15,616 bases of DNA, taken from assembly GCA_030691775.1 (NCBI GenBank), contig JAUYDN010000131.1, positions 1 to 15,616 on the forward strand, written 5' to 3'. The notes below the pieces were generated by a model that saw only the letters and a list, made by a program, of their open reading frames with translations, made no database searches and was not told where the DNA came from. Below are positions 1-7,416 of this stretch, piece by piece. The DNA is from Dehalococcoidia bacterium. Its GTDB lineage: Bacteria; Chloroflexota; Dehalococcoidia; Dehalococcoidales; Fen-1064. A program made the position numbers and the translations under genes. The number at the start of each line of letters is the position of its first letter. Position 1 is the first letter of the stretch.

Positions 1-1
1 G

Positions 2-172
2 TGTCACCCTGGGTACTGTGATAGTGGAATCTGTAAAGCAGTGCTGACATGTCCCCACAAGCTGCTTAAGCAGGAGACGCCTTATGAAGCGCCGTTGCCT
101 CACCCATCCCTGTGCCAGGGTTGTGCAAAATGTGTGGTAGCCTGTCCGCTAAAAGCAGTTCAGTTAAACTAG
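2..172 (+). CDS. C-terminal end of a double [4Fe-4S] ferredoxin-type protein (partial)
   Basis: The open frame enters from the left edge and stops at TAG 170-172, leaving 56 residues. Two cysteine clusters are visible. The first is C-x4-C-x4-C-x5-C-P at visible residues 1-18. The second is the classical C-x2-C-x2-C-x3-C-P (CQGCAKCVVACP) at residues 38-49. The second pattern is the standard ligand set for a [4Fe-4S] cluster in bacterial-type ferredoxin domains. The first is looser and may bind a second cluster. The protein probably transfers electrons, either as a free ferredoxin or as the tail of a larger iron-sulfur oxidoreductase. The N-terminus lies outside the window, so the full protein cannot be named. 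The methyltransferase gene follows after 36 nt on the same strand. Confidence 0.8.
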   Translation, partial: CHPGYCDSGICKAVLTCPHKLLKQETPYEAPLPHPSLCQGCAKCVVACPLKAVQLN

Positions 173-208
173 AGCTTGAACCGATGAGTTGGATTGCAGG
201 TAGGATTC

Positions 209-757
209 ATGACTACGAAAGTTACAGAAATTGACCACAGGATTGTGTCAAGGTTAGGTGATGCCAGGGCTATCCTGGATGTCGGCTGCGGAGACGGCCG
301 GCTGACCTGGTTATTGGCTCAGGAAACCAACTGTGAAATCATTGGTATCGACCTTTCGCGGTCAGGCTTTCGGAAAGCAAAAAGGATAGCTCACCAGGCA
401 GGTGTAGGGCATCTGGTACGATGTCTCAAAGGTGACGTATGCCATCTCAATTTTCCGAACGGTCAGTTCGATTTAGTTATCCTCTCCTATTCCCTTCACC
501 ACATCGAAGACTCGCCCGCCGCGCTACGGGAGATTCACCGCGTGCTCAGACCAGGTGGAACCATTATAATCAGCGAGCACGAGGTTAAGGAAGGGGGGAC
601 CCTGGGCGACTGCTATCAGTTCACTCTGGCAGAGCTGATGAAATCCCTTGACGGGGCTGGCTTTGCAGACACCCGTTGGGAGCGAGTTGATGGCGATATC
701 TTACTTTCGGCAATAAATAAGATACGGGAAGAAGCATGGACAAGCAATAGAGTCTAA
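209..757 (+). CDS. Class I SAM-dependent methyltransferase (Methyltransf_11 type)
   Basis: The 182-residue product has the Rossmann-fold methyltransferase hallmarks. Motif I is ILDVGCGDGRLT near residues 23-34, an acidic residue follows strand 2 (GIDLS), and the segment SLHHIEDSPAALREIHRVL followed by RPGG is typical of the Methyltransf_11 family. It should transfer a methyl group from S-adenosylmethionine to an unidentified acceptor in the cytoplasm. The acceptor cannot be predicted from sequence. I chose ATG 209 because AGGTAGGA lies just upstream at 198-205. An in-frame TTG at 194 would add five residues but has poorer ribosome-binding context. The gene follows the ferredoxin fragment and precedes two membrane or exported proteins, which may form one transcription unit. 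The product is short for the family, essentially the catalytic core. Confidence 0.85.
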   Translation: MTTKVTEIDHRIVSRLGDARAILDVGCGDGRLTWLLAQETNCEIIGIDLSRSGFRKAKRIAHQAGVGHLVRCLKGDVCHLNFPNGQFDLVILSYSLHHIEDSPAALREIHRVLRPGGTIIISEHEVKEGGTLGDCYQFTLAELMKSLDGAGFADTRWERVDGDILLSAINKIREEAWTSNRV

Positions 758-797
758 CGAAACACTCAGCAGATAAATTTGGTGAAAGGGGGAGGTC

Positions 798-1148
798 ATG
801 AACAAGAACATTAAGACAGCCTTGATTATTGGGGGTGTAATCGTCGCTATCCTTATCATTGTGCCACTGATTTTCGGGTTAATTGGAGGCTGGCAGGGCT
901 ACGGGTACGGTATGATGGGGCCTGGAATGATGGGTGGATTCGGTTGGGGAGGACTTATGGGAATAGGGATGGTTGTCTTTTGGGGATTAGTTATCTGGGG
1001 TATTGTCGCCTTGGTGCGTGGTGTTGCCTCGCCAGGCAACAGTGGGTCTTCCAGTCAGGACTCAGCTCTGGAAATACTTAAAAGGCGCTATGCCCGGGGC
1101 GAGATAAACAAACAGGAATATGAAGAGAGAAAGAAAGACTTAATCTAA
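798..1148 (+). CDS. Small membrane protein with Gly/Met-rich loop and C-terminal SHOCT motif
   Basis: The 116-residue product has a transmembrane helix at about residues 7-30, a glycine/methionine-rich stretch (YGMMGPGMMGGFGWGG) at 38-52, and a second helix at 54-75. A polar linker leads to a C-terminal segment (ALEILKRRYARGEINKQEYE, 90-109) that fits the SHOCT motif, a short helical module common at the ends of small bacterial membrane proteins and thought to mediate oligomerisation. A strong GGGGGAGG site precedes ATG 798. The function is unknown. Similar GMMG motifs occur in the next gene, so the two may act together at the membrane. Methionine clusters can bind Cu(I), but that role is only a guess here. 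Confidence 0.8.
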   Translation: MNKNIKTALIIGGVIVAILIIVPLIFGLIGGWQGYGYGMMGPGMMGGFGWGGLMGIGMVVFWGLVIWGIVALVRGVASPGNSGSSSQDSALEILKRRYARGEINKQEYEERKKDLI

Positions 1149-1182
1149 ACAGTCGAAGAAAGCGTCAGTCTGGAGGTGGGGA

Positions 1183-1908
1183 ATGAAGAAGGTATATATA
1201 TTTAGTATTGCATCGGTCATGACGGTGATATTGGCGTTCACTTCCTGCGCAGGCATACCCGGAGTGTCTCCTTTCGGGCGTTCTTTCCCTTACGGGACGG
1301 GTGGCGGAATGGGACCCGGGATGATGGGAGGTGGAGGTATGGGACCGGGAATGATGGGGGGTGGCTGGGGAAACTCCGGCTATAGTCCCCAAACTGGTGC
1401 CAGTCCCCTCACCATCGACCAGGTGGGTGATGCCGTACGCCGTTATCTCAATATTTACGGCGGGAACCTGGTGGTGAAGGAGATAATGAACTTCGCCTTG
1501 AATTACTATGCCGAGGTCGAGGAAAAGGATACCGGTATCCATGCCATGGAACTGCTCATCGATAAGTATACCGGGCAGGTCTCTCCGGAGATGGGACCCA
1601 ACATTATGTGGAACACAAAATACGGCATGATGGGCGGCGGGATGATGGGTGGCGGATATTACCGGAGTAGTTCACCTGTCGTGAGCATGCCAGTTACGCC
1701 CGAACAAGCAAAAGCTATTGCCCAACAGTTTCTGGATGCCAATCGCTCCGGCCTGACGGTAGCTGAAGCCGATGTTTTCTATGGCTACTACACTCTGCAT
1801 ACACTGAAGGACGGGCGGCTGGAAGGAATGCTCAGCGTCAACGGTTACACCGGAGCGGTCTGGTACCACACGTGGCACGGCGCTTTCATCGATATGAAAG
1901 AGTTATAA
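1183..1908 (+). CDS. Met/Gly-rich lipoprotein with two PepSY-like domains
   Basis: The 241-residue product starts with a signal peptide (KK, then a hydrophobic core). Cys22 sits in a lipobox-like FTSC context, which suggests an exported, lipid-anchored protein. Residues 41-60 hold two tandem copies of GGMGPGMMGG-like sequence, and a further MMGGGMMGGG block lies at 149-158. Two related domains surround that block. One spans about 76-135 (LTIDQVGDAVRRYLN to LLIDKYTGQV) and the other about 171-228 (VTPEQAKAIAQQFLD to LSVNGYTGAVW). Each has a helix followed by strands ending in G-Y/K-T-G-x-V, as in PepSY modules. PepSY domains often bind or regulate other extracytoplasmic proteins. The start is preceded by GGAGGTGGGG. 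Only 34 nt separate it from the SHOCT gene, so co-transcription is likely. The function is unassigned and metal binding by the methionines is conjecture. Confidence 0.8.
   Translation: MKKVYIFSIASVMTVILAFTSCAGIPGVSPFGRSFPYGTGGGMGPGMMGGGGMGPGMMGGGWGNSGYSPQTGASPLTIDQVGDAVRRYLNIYGGNLVVKEIMNFALNYYAEVEEKDTGIHAMELLIDKYTGQVSPEMGPNIMWNTKYGMMGGGMMGGGYYRSSSPVVSMPVTPEQAKAIAQQFLDANRSGLTVAEADVFYGYYTLHTLKDGRLEGMLSVNGYTGAVWYHTWHGAFIDMKEL
1303..1362 (+). repeat. In-frame 30-bp tandem duplication encoding GGMGPGMMGG twice
   Basis: Two adjacent 30-bp units (1303-1332 and 1333-1362) inside the lipoprotein gene encode the same Gly/Met decapeptide with only synonymous or near-synonymous differences. This points to local expansion of the Met-rich segment. 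Confidence 0.75.
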
Positions 1909-1971
1909 TAACCTCATAATTATCATATTTCTTGTGAGAGACGCCACGATGCGTTAAAAGGTTATTAGCTT

Positions 1972-2066
1972 ATCCCTTCTCCCTTGAGGGGAGAAGGTTA
2001 GGATGAGGGTGAAACCGCTCCAATAGACTCCCTCACTCTAACTCTCTCCCACAAGGGGCGAGAGGA
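1972..2066. repeat. REP-like palindromic repeat pair in the 204-bp intergenic gap
   Basis: Each of two similar sequences in opposite orientation contains its own hairpin. The left hairpin spans 1975-1997 (CCTTCTCC paired with GGAGAAGG). The right hairpin spans about 2042-2064 (CTCTCTCCC with GGGGCGAGAG). Beyond the hairpins the tails (GGTTAGGATGAGGGTGA and TCCCTCACTCTAACTC) are also approximately complementary, so the whole unit can fold as one long inverted repeat. This arrangement resembles REP/BIME-type intergenic repeats. It may also reduce read-through from the lipoprotein gene. No coding sequence is seen between 1909 and 2112. Confidence 0.65.
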
Positions 2067-2112
2067 CTCTATTTCCATAAAGAAAAACACAGGTAAATAA
2101 GGAGGGTCAGGT

Positions 2113-2703
2113 ATGGAAGAATGGAGAGGACTCCTGCTGGTGGTGCACCTGCTTTCAACGATGATGATGGCGGCGCCGTTTTACATGCTGGTCATCGTCA
2201 ACGAGCGTGCCCGCTTCGGCGTGCCGCTGGGCTATTTCACCGACCGGTACATGGAAAACATTATCCGGAACAACGCAGTGCGGTGCTTTATCTTCCAGGG
2301 CACGATGGCGCTAAGCGGCCTGGGGTTGATTTATGTTTCGGGTTATGGCTGGGGCAGTCTGCTCACCAATCCTTCTATGATTGTGAAATGGGTGTCACTG
2401 CTGATTCTGATGGGCTTGCTTTCCGTGGTACATTTTAATATCCAGCCGCGTATCGAAGCGCTGATGGAACAGGTTAAGCCCGGTAATCCCGTCCCGGACG
2501 GTCTCGCTCCTCAAATTGCCAGGTTGAGAATCAGGCGGAAGAGGCTTTCCGGCCTGTGCCTTTTCTTCGTGCTCACTGCCCTGATTATGGGACTACGGGT
2601 CACTTTCGCGTTTAACATGTATCTGGCTCTCGGGTTGATTGCCGTAGTTGCCGTTTATGCGTGGAGAGTTTACCGCAAACCGGTGCGTTTCGGCTGGATA
2701 TAG
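2113..2703 (+). CDS. Five-helix integral membrane protein, possibly of the CopD/HemJ/DUF2269-like group
   Basis: The 196-residue product has about five hydrophobic helices (roughly 6-29, 57-78, 88-108, 145-165 and 168-187) and a basic cytoplasmic stretch (RIRRKRL) before helix 4. His12 in helix 1 (VVHLLSTMM) and Lys92/His107 in helix 3 (VKWVSLLILMGLLSVVHFN) resemble the placement of conserved His and Lys residues in HemJ, CopD and DUF2269 membrane proteins, some of which bind heme. The similarity is only in pattern and I do not assign a function. AAGGAGGG lies 6 nt ahead of ATG 2113, a strong start. The gene converges on hemL with 11 nt between the two stop codons, leaving no room for a private terminator. 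Confidence 0.75.
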   Translation: MEEWRGLLLVVHLLSTMMMAAPFYMLVIVNERARFGVPLGYFTDRYMENIIRNNAVRCFIFQGTMALSGLGLIYVSGYGWGSLLTNPSMIVKWVSLLILMGLLSVVHFNIQPRIEALMEQVKPGNPVPDGLAPQIARLRIRRKRLSGLCLFFVLTALIMGLRVTFAFNMYLALGLIAVVAVYAWRVYRKPVRFGWI

Positions 2704-2714
2704 TGGGCGGGGTA

Positions 2715-4001
2715 TTATAAAGAACGGAACGCCCGGTCAACCGCTTCTACCGTTTGCTGAATATCCTCCGGGGTGTGTGCCAGGGAAACAAAAACGGCTT
2801 CGAACTGTGCCGGCGGCCAGTAAATACCCGCTCCCAGCATCTTGTGGAAGAATGCGGCATACTGGCTTCTATCGGACGTGGCAGAAGAATCCCAGTCTGT
2901 CACCCGCCTATCGGTAAAGAAGATGGTCAGCAGTGAAGCAATACGGTTGACCTGCACGGTCGATTTCGCAGACTCTGCGGCGGCTTTGATGCCTTTTTCG
3001 AGCGCTTCGGTGCGTTGTTCCAGCTGGTTATACACACCCGGCTGGCTTAACAGTTTCAGCGTCTCGATGCCCGCGGTCATTGCCAGCGGATTTCCAGAAA
3101 GCGTTCCCGCCTGGTACACGGGACCCAAAGGCGCCATCATTCCCATCATCTCGCGCCTGCCGCCATAAGCTCCGACCGGCAACCCCCCACCGATGATTTT
3201 GCCCAGGCAGGTGAGGTCAGGGGTGATACCGTACAATCCCTGGGCGCCGCCGTAGCCGATGCGGAAGCCAGTGATAACTTCGTCGAATACCAGCAATGTC
3301 CCGTACTCACGGGTGAGCCGGCGGAGTCCAGGCAGGAAACCGGGTGTCGGGAGCACCACGCCCATGTTCGCCGCTACCGGCTCGATAATTACCGCCGCAA
3401 TGTCATCCGGGTACCGCTCGAACAGGCGTTCCACCGAATTGATGTCATTGTACCTGGCAACGAGCGTTTCCTTTGCATAGCCGGGCGGCACACCGGGGGA
3501 ATCGGGGATTCCCAGTGTCGCCAGCCCTGAGCCACCCTTAACGAGTAGACCATCGCTGTGACCGTGATAACCGCCGGCGAACTTGATGATTTTGTTACGT
3601 CCGGTGTATGCCCGCGCCAGCCGCAGCGCCGACATCGTGGCTTCCGTGCCGGAGTTGACGAACCGTACCATCTCGATGGATGGCATGGCTTTACAGACCA
3701 TCTTCGCCAGGGTGGTCTCCAGTTCCGTGGGCGCTCCGAAGCTGGTGCCCCGCTCCGCGGCAGTCTTTAGCGCCTTTACTACCTGCGGGTGGGCGTGACC
3801 TGCAATCAGAGGTCCCCAGGAACCGATGTAATCGATATACTCATTGCCATCGGCGTCGAACATCCGTGAGCCTTGACCCGCGACGATGAACGGAGGAGTG
3901 CCGCCTACCGCCTTATAGGCACGCACGGGACTATCGACGCCGCCGGGCAGGTATTTCTGCGCTTCTTCGAACAATTCGGTTGAATGTTGCATGCCACCCA
4001 T
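2715..4001 (-). CDS. hemL: Glutamate-1-semialdehyde 2,1-aminomutase
   Basis: HemL converts glutamate-1-semialdehyde, released by HemA, to 5-aminolevulinate, the second step of C5-pathway tetrapyrrole synthesis. It is a cytoplasmic PLP enzyme of class III aminotransferase fold. Visible family features are the N-terminal LFEEAQKYLPGGVDSPVRA, FVNSGTEATMSALRLAR near 114-130, GGYHGHSDG at 143-151, the cofactor region LLVFDEVITGFR at 236-247, and the PLP lysine Lys268 in CLGKIIGGGLPVGA. I chose ATG 4001 (428 residues, matching the usual length of about 425-430). AAGG lies 8 nt upstream and the gene begins one base after the hemB stop codon. An in-frame codon at 4043 would add 14 residues inside hemB, and ATG 3992 is also possible. 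It is the last gene of the heme operon. Confidence 0.97.
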   Translation of the reverse strand: MGGMQHSTELFEEAQKYLPGGVDSPVRAYKAVGGTPPFIVAGQGSRMFDADGNEYIDYIGSWGPLIAGHAHPQVVKALKTAAERGTSFGAPTELETTLAKMVCKAMPSIEMVRFVNSGTEATMSALRLARAYTGRNKIIKFAGGYHGHSDGLLVKGGSGLATLGIPDSPGVPPGYAKETLVARYNDINSVERLFERYPDDIAAVIIEPVAANMGVVLPTPGFLPGLRRLTREYGTLLVFDEVITGFRIGYGGAQGLYGITPDLTCLGKIIGGGLPVGAYGGRREMMGMMAPLGPVYQAGTLSGNPLAMTAGIETLKLLSQPGVYNQLEQRTEALEKGIKAAAESAKSTVQVNRIASLLTIFFTDRRVTDWDSSATSDRSQYAAFFHKMLGAGIYWPPAQFEAVFVSLAHTPEDIQQTVEAVDRAFRSL

Positions 4002-4002
4002 C

Positions 4003-4983
4003 TTATCTGCCTTCAATCTGCCAGCGTGCGTAGTCTTTGGCATGGTAAGTAATGATAATATCCGCGCCCGCCCTCTTTATGGCAGTGAGTATTTCCGTGA
4101 CCACGCGCCGTTCATCCAGCCAGCCGTTTTGCACTGCCGCTTTGACCATGGAATATTCACCGCTCACGTTATAGGCGGCAAGGGGGTGGTTGTATGTATC
4201 GCGCACCCGGCGGATAACGTCCAGGTATGAGAGTGCCGGTTTGACCATGATAATATCCGCGCCCTCGGCGATGTCCTGTTCAACCTCGCGCAGGGCTTCG
4301 CGCACATTGGCGGAATCCATCTGGTAGGCACGGCGGTCGCCGAACTGCGGTGCGGATTGCGCCGCCTCACGGAAAGGACCGTAAAACCCGGACGCATACT
4401 TGGCGGCATAAGAAAGTATCGGGATGTTTGTAAAACCATTTGAATCTAGCTTGTCACGGATTGCCCTGACCCTGCCGTCCATCATATCCGAAGGTGCGAT
4501 GATGTCGGCGCCAGCCTCAGCATGTGATAATGCCATCTCCGCAAGCAAGGGAAGGGTGCGGTCGTTGTCCACCTCACCATTGCTGATGACGCCGCAGTGT
4601 CCGTGGCTGGTGTATTCGCAGAGACAAACGTCGGTGACTACAAGCAGGTCGGGTACGTTTTTTTTGATAGCGCGCACTGCTTCCTGGATGACGCCCTGAG
4701 GATGGCAGGCGCTGGAGCCAGTCTCATCTTTGTGCCGGGGAATGCCAAAGAGAATCACGCCGGGAATACCGAGACGGGCGATTTCCTCGACCTCTGCCTT
4801 AAGATTGTCAACCGATAGCTGGAAAATACCGGGCATAGATGAAATTTCCCGTTTCACTCCCGGCTCTTCCACCACAAACAGCGGGTAAATCAGGTCACCG
4901 GCGTCGACCACCGTTTCGCGCACAAGCGACCGTAATGTCTCCGAACGGCGTAAACGCCGTAAACGTACCTCGGGAAATGCCAT
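4003..4983 (-). CDS. hemB: Delta-aminolevulinic acid dehydratase (porphobilinogen synthase)
   Basis: HemB condenses two 5-aminolevulinates into porphobilinogen. The 326-residue protein has the normal length and the TIM-barrel signature residues. The Schiff-base lysines are Lys195 (SYAAKYASGFYGP) and Lys248 (DIIMVKPALSYLD). The metal-site segment DVCLCEYTSHGHCG carries Cys120, Cys122 and Cys130, so it belongs to the zinc-cysteine class rather than the aspartate-rich Mg-dependent class. The start ATG overlaps the stop of cobA/hemD as TAATG, with GGAGG 7 nt upstream. hemL begins one base after the hemB stop. The gene is therefore tightly embedded in the operon and likely translationally coupled on both sides. 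Confidence 0.97.
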   Translation of the reverse strand: MAFPEVRLRRLRRSETLRSLVRETVVDAGDLIYPLFVVEEPGVKREISSMPGIFQLSVDNLKAEVEEIARLGIPGVILFGIPRHKDETGSSACHPQGVIQEAVRAIKKNVPDLLVVTDVCLCEYTSHGHCGVISNGEVDNDRTLPLLAEMALSHAEAGADIIAPSDMMDGRVRAIRDKLDSNGFTNIPILSYAAKYASGFYGPFREAAQSAPQFGDRRAYQMDSANVREALREVEQDIAEGADIIMVKPALSYLDVIRRVRDTYNHPLAAYNVSGEYSMVKAAVQNGWLDERRVVTEILTAIKRAGADIIITYHAKDYARWQIEGR

Positions 4984-6497
4984 TAGCGAGCCTCCGTAAA
5001 ATAATTTTCGATTGCTCTGACAAGCCCCGGGATAGTGCTTTCTGCGGCGATAATATCCGGCTTCAACCCCAGACGGGTTGCCGTCTCTGCCGTTTTGGGA
5101 CCGATGCAGGCAATCACTGCACCATTTAACTTAATGCTTTGCCCGTTCAAGTTATTCATTAGATTTGTGACCGTGGACGAGCTGGTGAAGGTAATAATAT
5201 CTATACCGCCTTGGCTGATAATCTCTTTCGCCCGGGCGATTGCTTCCACAGCCGGTTTAGTAGTGTACACAGCGACTGCATCAACGAAAGCGCCCATTTC
5301 TTTTAGCCCTCCAGCCAGTTCTTCATCGGCGATGTCCGCCCGCGGCAAAAGAAACTTCTTCCCGGTGAGCTGATATTCCTTGAGTCCCTCGATGATGCCT
5401 TTCGTGGTAAAAACAGCGGGGACAAAGTCCGGGATGATGCCGCGTAGTTTCAGGGTGTCCGCCGTTGCCGGACCAATGGCGCCGATTTTTATTCCAGACA
5501 GAGAACGGGCGTCTCGTTTCATATCAGTCAGACGGTTGAAAAACACCTCCACGCCATTAACCGAGGTGAAAATGAGCCAGTTAAAATCCGCCAGCGATTC
5601 GAGGGCGCGGTCAAGTTCAACACCGTCTGACGCCCGGATGTCGATTGCGGCAAGCTCGATGGGAACGGCACCACGCTCACTTAGCAGGCTACTCAAAGCG
5701 CTTGCCTGGTGCCGGGCGCGTGTCACCAGCACTTTCTTACCGGAAAGCGGACGGTTATCGAACCAGCGCAGTTTTTCCCGCAATCTCACTACCTCTCCCA
5801 CGATGGTTATGGCAGGCGCAGAGATATCACTCTCCCTGACTTTCTCGACGATGTTTTCAAGTATCCCGGTGACCGTTTTTTGTCCGGCACGGGTTCCGTT
5901 CTGGATTACAGCCACCGGCGTGGTTGGCGACCTACCGTGCTCCACCAACCGGGCAACGATTTTATCGAGGTTTTTCACGCCCATCAGGAAGACGAGGGTA
6001 TCTACGGCCGTGGCGAGCTTTTCCCAGTTGACGCTCGAAGTTTCTTTGGTGGGGTCTTCATGCCCGGTCACCACGGCAAAAGATGAAGCCACGCCCCGGT
6101 GAGTGACCGGGATACCGGCATATGCAGGCACGGCGATGGCTGAAGTAATTCCGGGAACGATTTCAAAAGGGATGCCGTGCCCGGTCAATGCTTCCGCTTC
6201 TTCCCCGCCCCGTCCCAGCACGAAAGGGTCGCCGCCCTTCAAGCGCACCACGGTCTTCCCTTCTGCGGCTTTCTCCACGAGCAGGCGGTTGATTTCATCC
6301 TGTTCCATTGCGTGGTGATTACCGCTCTTACCAGCGTATATTTTTGCTGCTTTAGATGGTGCCAGTTCCAGCAAGGCATTATCCAGCAGGTGGTCGTAAA
6401 CTACAACCTCTGCCTTTTTAAGGCATTCCACAGCTTTGAGTGTAATCAGACCGGGGTCGCCGGGCCCGGCGCCCACCAGGTAAACCTTACCCATCAT
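4983..6497 (-). CDS. cobA/hemD: Fused uroporphyrinogen-III C-methyltransferase / uroporphyrinogen-III synthase
   Basis: This bifunctional 504-residue protein joins two enzymes. Residues 3-247 are the SUMT (CobA) domain, with VYLVGAGPGDPGLITLKA at the start, RLKGGDPFVLGRGGEEAEAL at 85-104 and VPGITSAIAVPAYAGIPVTHR at 114-134. Residues about 250-500 are the HemD domain, beginning LSGKKVLVTRARHQ and including LIFTSVNGVE and TFTSSSTV, with IGPATADTL and IGPKTAETA marking its two lobes. HemD cyclises hydroxymethylbilane to uroporphyrinogen III, and CobA methylates C2 and C7 to give precorrin-2, committing carbon to siroheme and heme. Such fusions are known in anaerobic bacteria. I chose the first of two tandem ATGs (6497), which lies inside the hemC end with GAGG 9 nt upstream. 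A longer in-frame extension to 6605 would run through hemC and lacks family similarity. Confidence 0.95.
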   Translation of the reverse strand: MMGKVYLVGAGPGDPGLITLKAVECLKKAEVVVYDHLLDNALLELAPSKAAKIYAGKSGNHHAMEQDEINRLLVEKAAEGKTVVRLKGGDPFVLGRGGEEAEALTGHGIPFEIVPGITSAIAVPAYAGIPVTHRGVASSFAVVTGHEDPTKETSSVNWEKLATAVDTLVFLMGVKNLDKIVARLVEHGRSPTTPVAVIQNGTRAGQKTVTGILENIVEKVRESDISAPAITIVGEVVRLREKLRWFDNRPLSGKKVLVTRARHQASALSSLLSERGAVPIELAAIDIRASDGVELDRALESLADFNWLIFTSVNGVEVFFNRLTDMKRDARSLSGIKIGAIGPATADTLKLRGIIPDFVPAVFTTKGIIEGLKEYQLTGKKFLLPRADIADEELAGGLKEMGAFVDAVAVYTTKPAVEAIARAKEIISQGGIDIITFTSSSTVTNLMNNLNGQSIKLNGAVIACIGPKTAETATRLGLKPDIIAAESTIPGLVRAIENYFTEAR

Positions 6498-7416
6498 TTT
6501 GCTTAGCCTCGTTGATAAAATCAACCGCACCCATACGGACCAATCTCGCCGCCAGCCGTTTGCCGACTCTTTCGGGCTTGTCAGCGCTACCCGTCTCAGA
6601 TGCACGGAGTAGCCGGTTATGCCTTATGCTGGCGACCATGCCTTCCAGTATCAGCTTGTCGCCTTGGATTGTGCCGAGAGCAGCGATTGGCGCCTGGCAA
6701 CCGCCACCCAGTTCGTAGAGGAAGAAACGCTCCGCGGTGACAGCTTGCCATGTGGGGAGATGGTTGAGGCGTTGCAACAGTGCCAGCAGTTCCATATCAT
6801 CAGCACGGGTTTCAATCACCAGGGCGGCCTGTCCGACTGCAGGTAGATACGTTTCCAGAGGCAGATATTGCACAATGCGGTCGGCGCAGCCCAGACGTAC
6901 CAGCCCGGCGGCAGCGAGAATAGCGCCATCATATTCACCGGTGTCGACTTTGCGCAGGCGTGTATCGACATTGCCGCGGATACTGCACAGCTCGACGTCC
7001 GCCCGCAAGCCCTTGAGCTGTATCGAACGCCGCAGACTGCTCGTGCCAATCCGGGCGCCGGCAGGAAGCGTGGCGAGGTTTGGTCCTCGCGTTACGAGCA
7101 CATCACGGGGGTCGCCCCTCTCCAGCACCGCCGCCAGCTTCAGCCCGCGCGGTATTTCCGTCGGCACATCTTTCAGGCTGTGGACGGCGAGGTCGATCCT
7201 GCCCGAAAGCAGTGCCTCCTCGATGTCTTTGACGAACACGCCGGTGCTCTCCAGCCGTTCCAGGCTGATTTGCTGGTTACGGTCGCCGTGCGTGGTGATT
7301 TCTTCGGTGCGAATCTCACTACCCGGGGCAAGCTGCTTTAACCTCTCGATAACCATCCCGGCCTGTACCAGGGCAAGTTTACTGCCACGCGTGCCGATAA
7401 CGATGCTATTTCTCAT
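6487..7416 (-). CDS. hemC: Hydroxymethylbilane synthase (porphobilinogen deaminase)
   Basis: HemC polymerises four porphobilinogens into hydroxymethylbilane. The 309-residue protein starts with the family N-terminus (IVIGTRGSKLALVQAG), keeps DLAVHSLKDVPTEIP with the catalytic Asp83, the arginine-rich IGTSSLRRSIQL and SIRGNVDTRLRK segments, and Cys240 in LGGGCQAPIAALG, which anchors the dipyrromethane cofactor. I chose ATG 7416, inside the last codons of hemA, because it places the conserved motif at residue 5. An upstream frame to 7464 adds 16 unconserved residues. It overlaps hemA by 11 nt at the start and cobA/hemD by 11 nt at the end, so the three genes are translationally linked. Confidence 0.97.
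   Translation of the reverse strand: MRNSIVIGTRGSKLALVQAGMVIERLKQLAPGSEIRTEEITTHGDRNQQISLERLESTGVFVKDIEEALLSGRIDLAVHSLKDVPTEIPRGLKLAAVLERGDPRDVLVTRGPNLATLPAGARIGTSSLRRSIQLKGLRADVELCSIRGNVDTRLRKVDTGEYDGAILAAAGLVRLGCADRIVQYLPLETYLPAVGQAALVIETRADDMELLALLQRLNHLPTWQAVTAERFFLYELGGGCQAPIAALGTIQGDKLILEGMVASIRHNRLLRASETGSADKPERVGKRLAARLVRMGAVDFINEAKQNDG

Noticed and set aside
1165..1542. A 125-codon minus-strand frame opposite the lipoprotein
   Set aside because: Its His/Ser/Arg-rich repetitive translation is the mirror of the GMMGG repeats. The plus-strand frame has a signal peptide, lipobox and ribosome-binding site.
5380..6102. A 240-codon open frame on the plus strand
   Set aside because: It lies antisense within the strongly conserved cobA/hemD gene, shows no recognisable domain, and has low-complexity Ser/Arg-rich composition typical of antisense frames in GC-biased genes.
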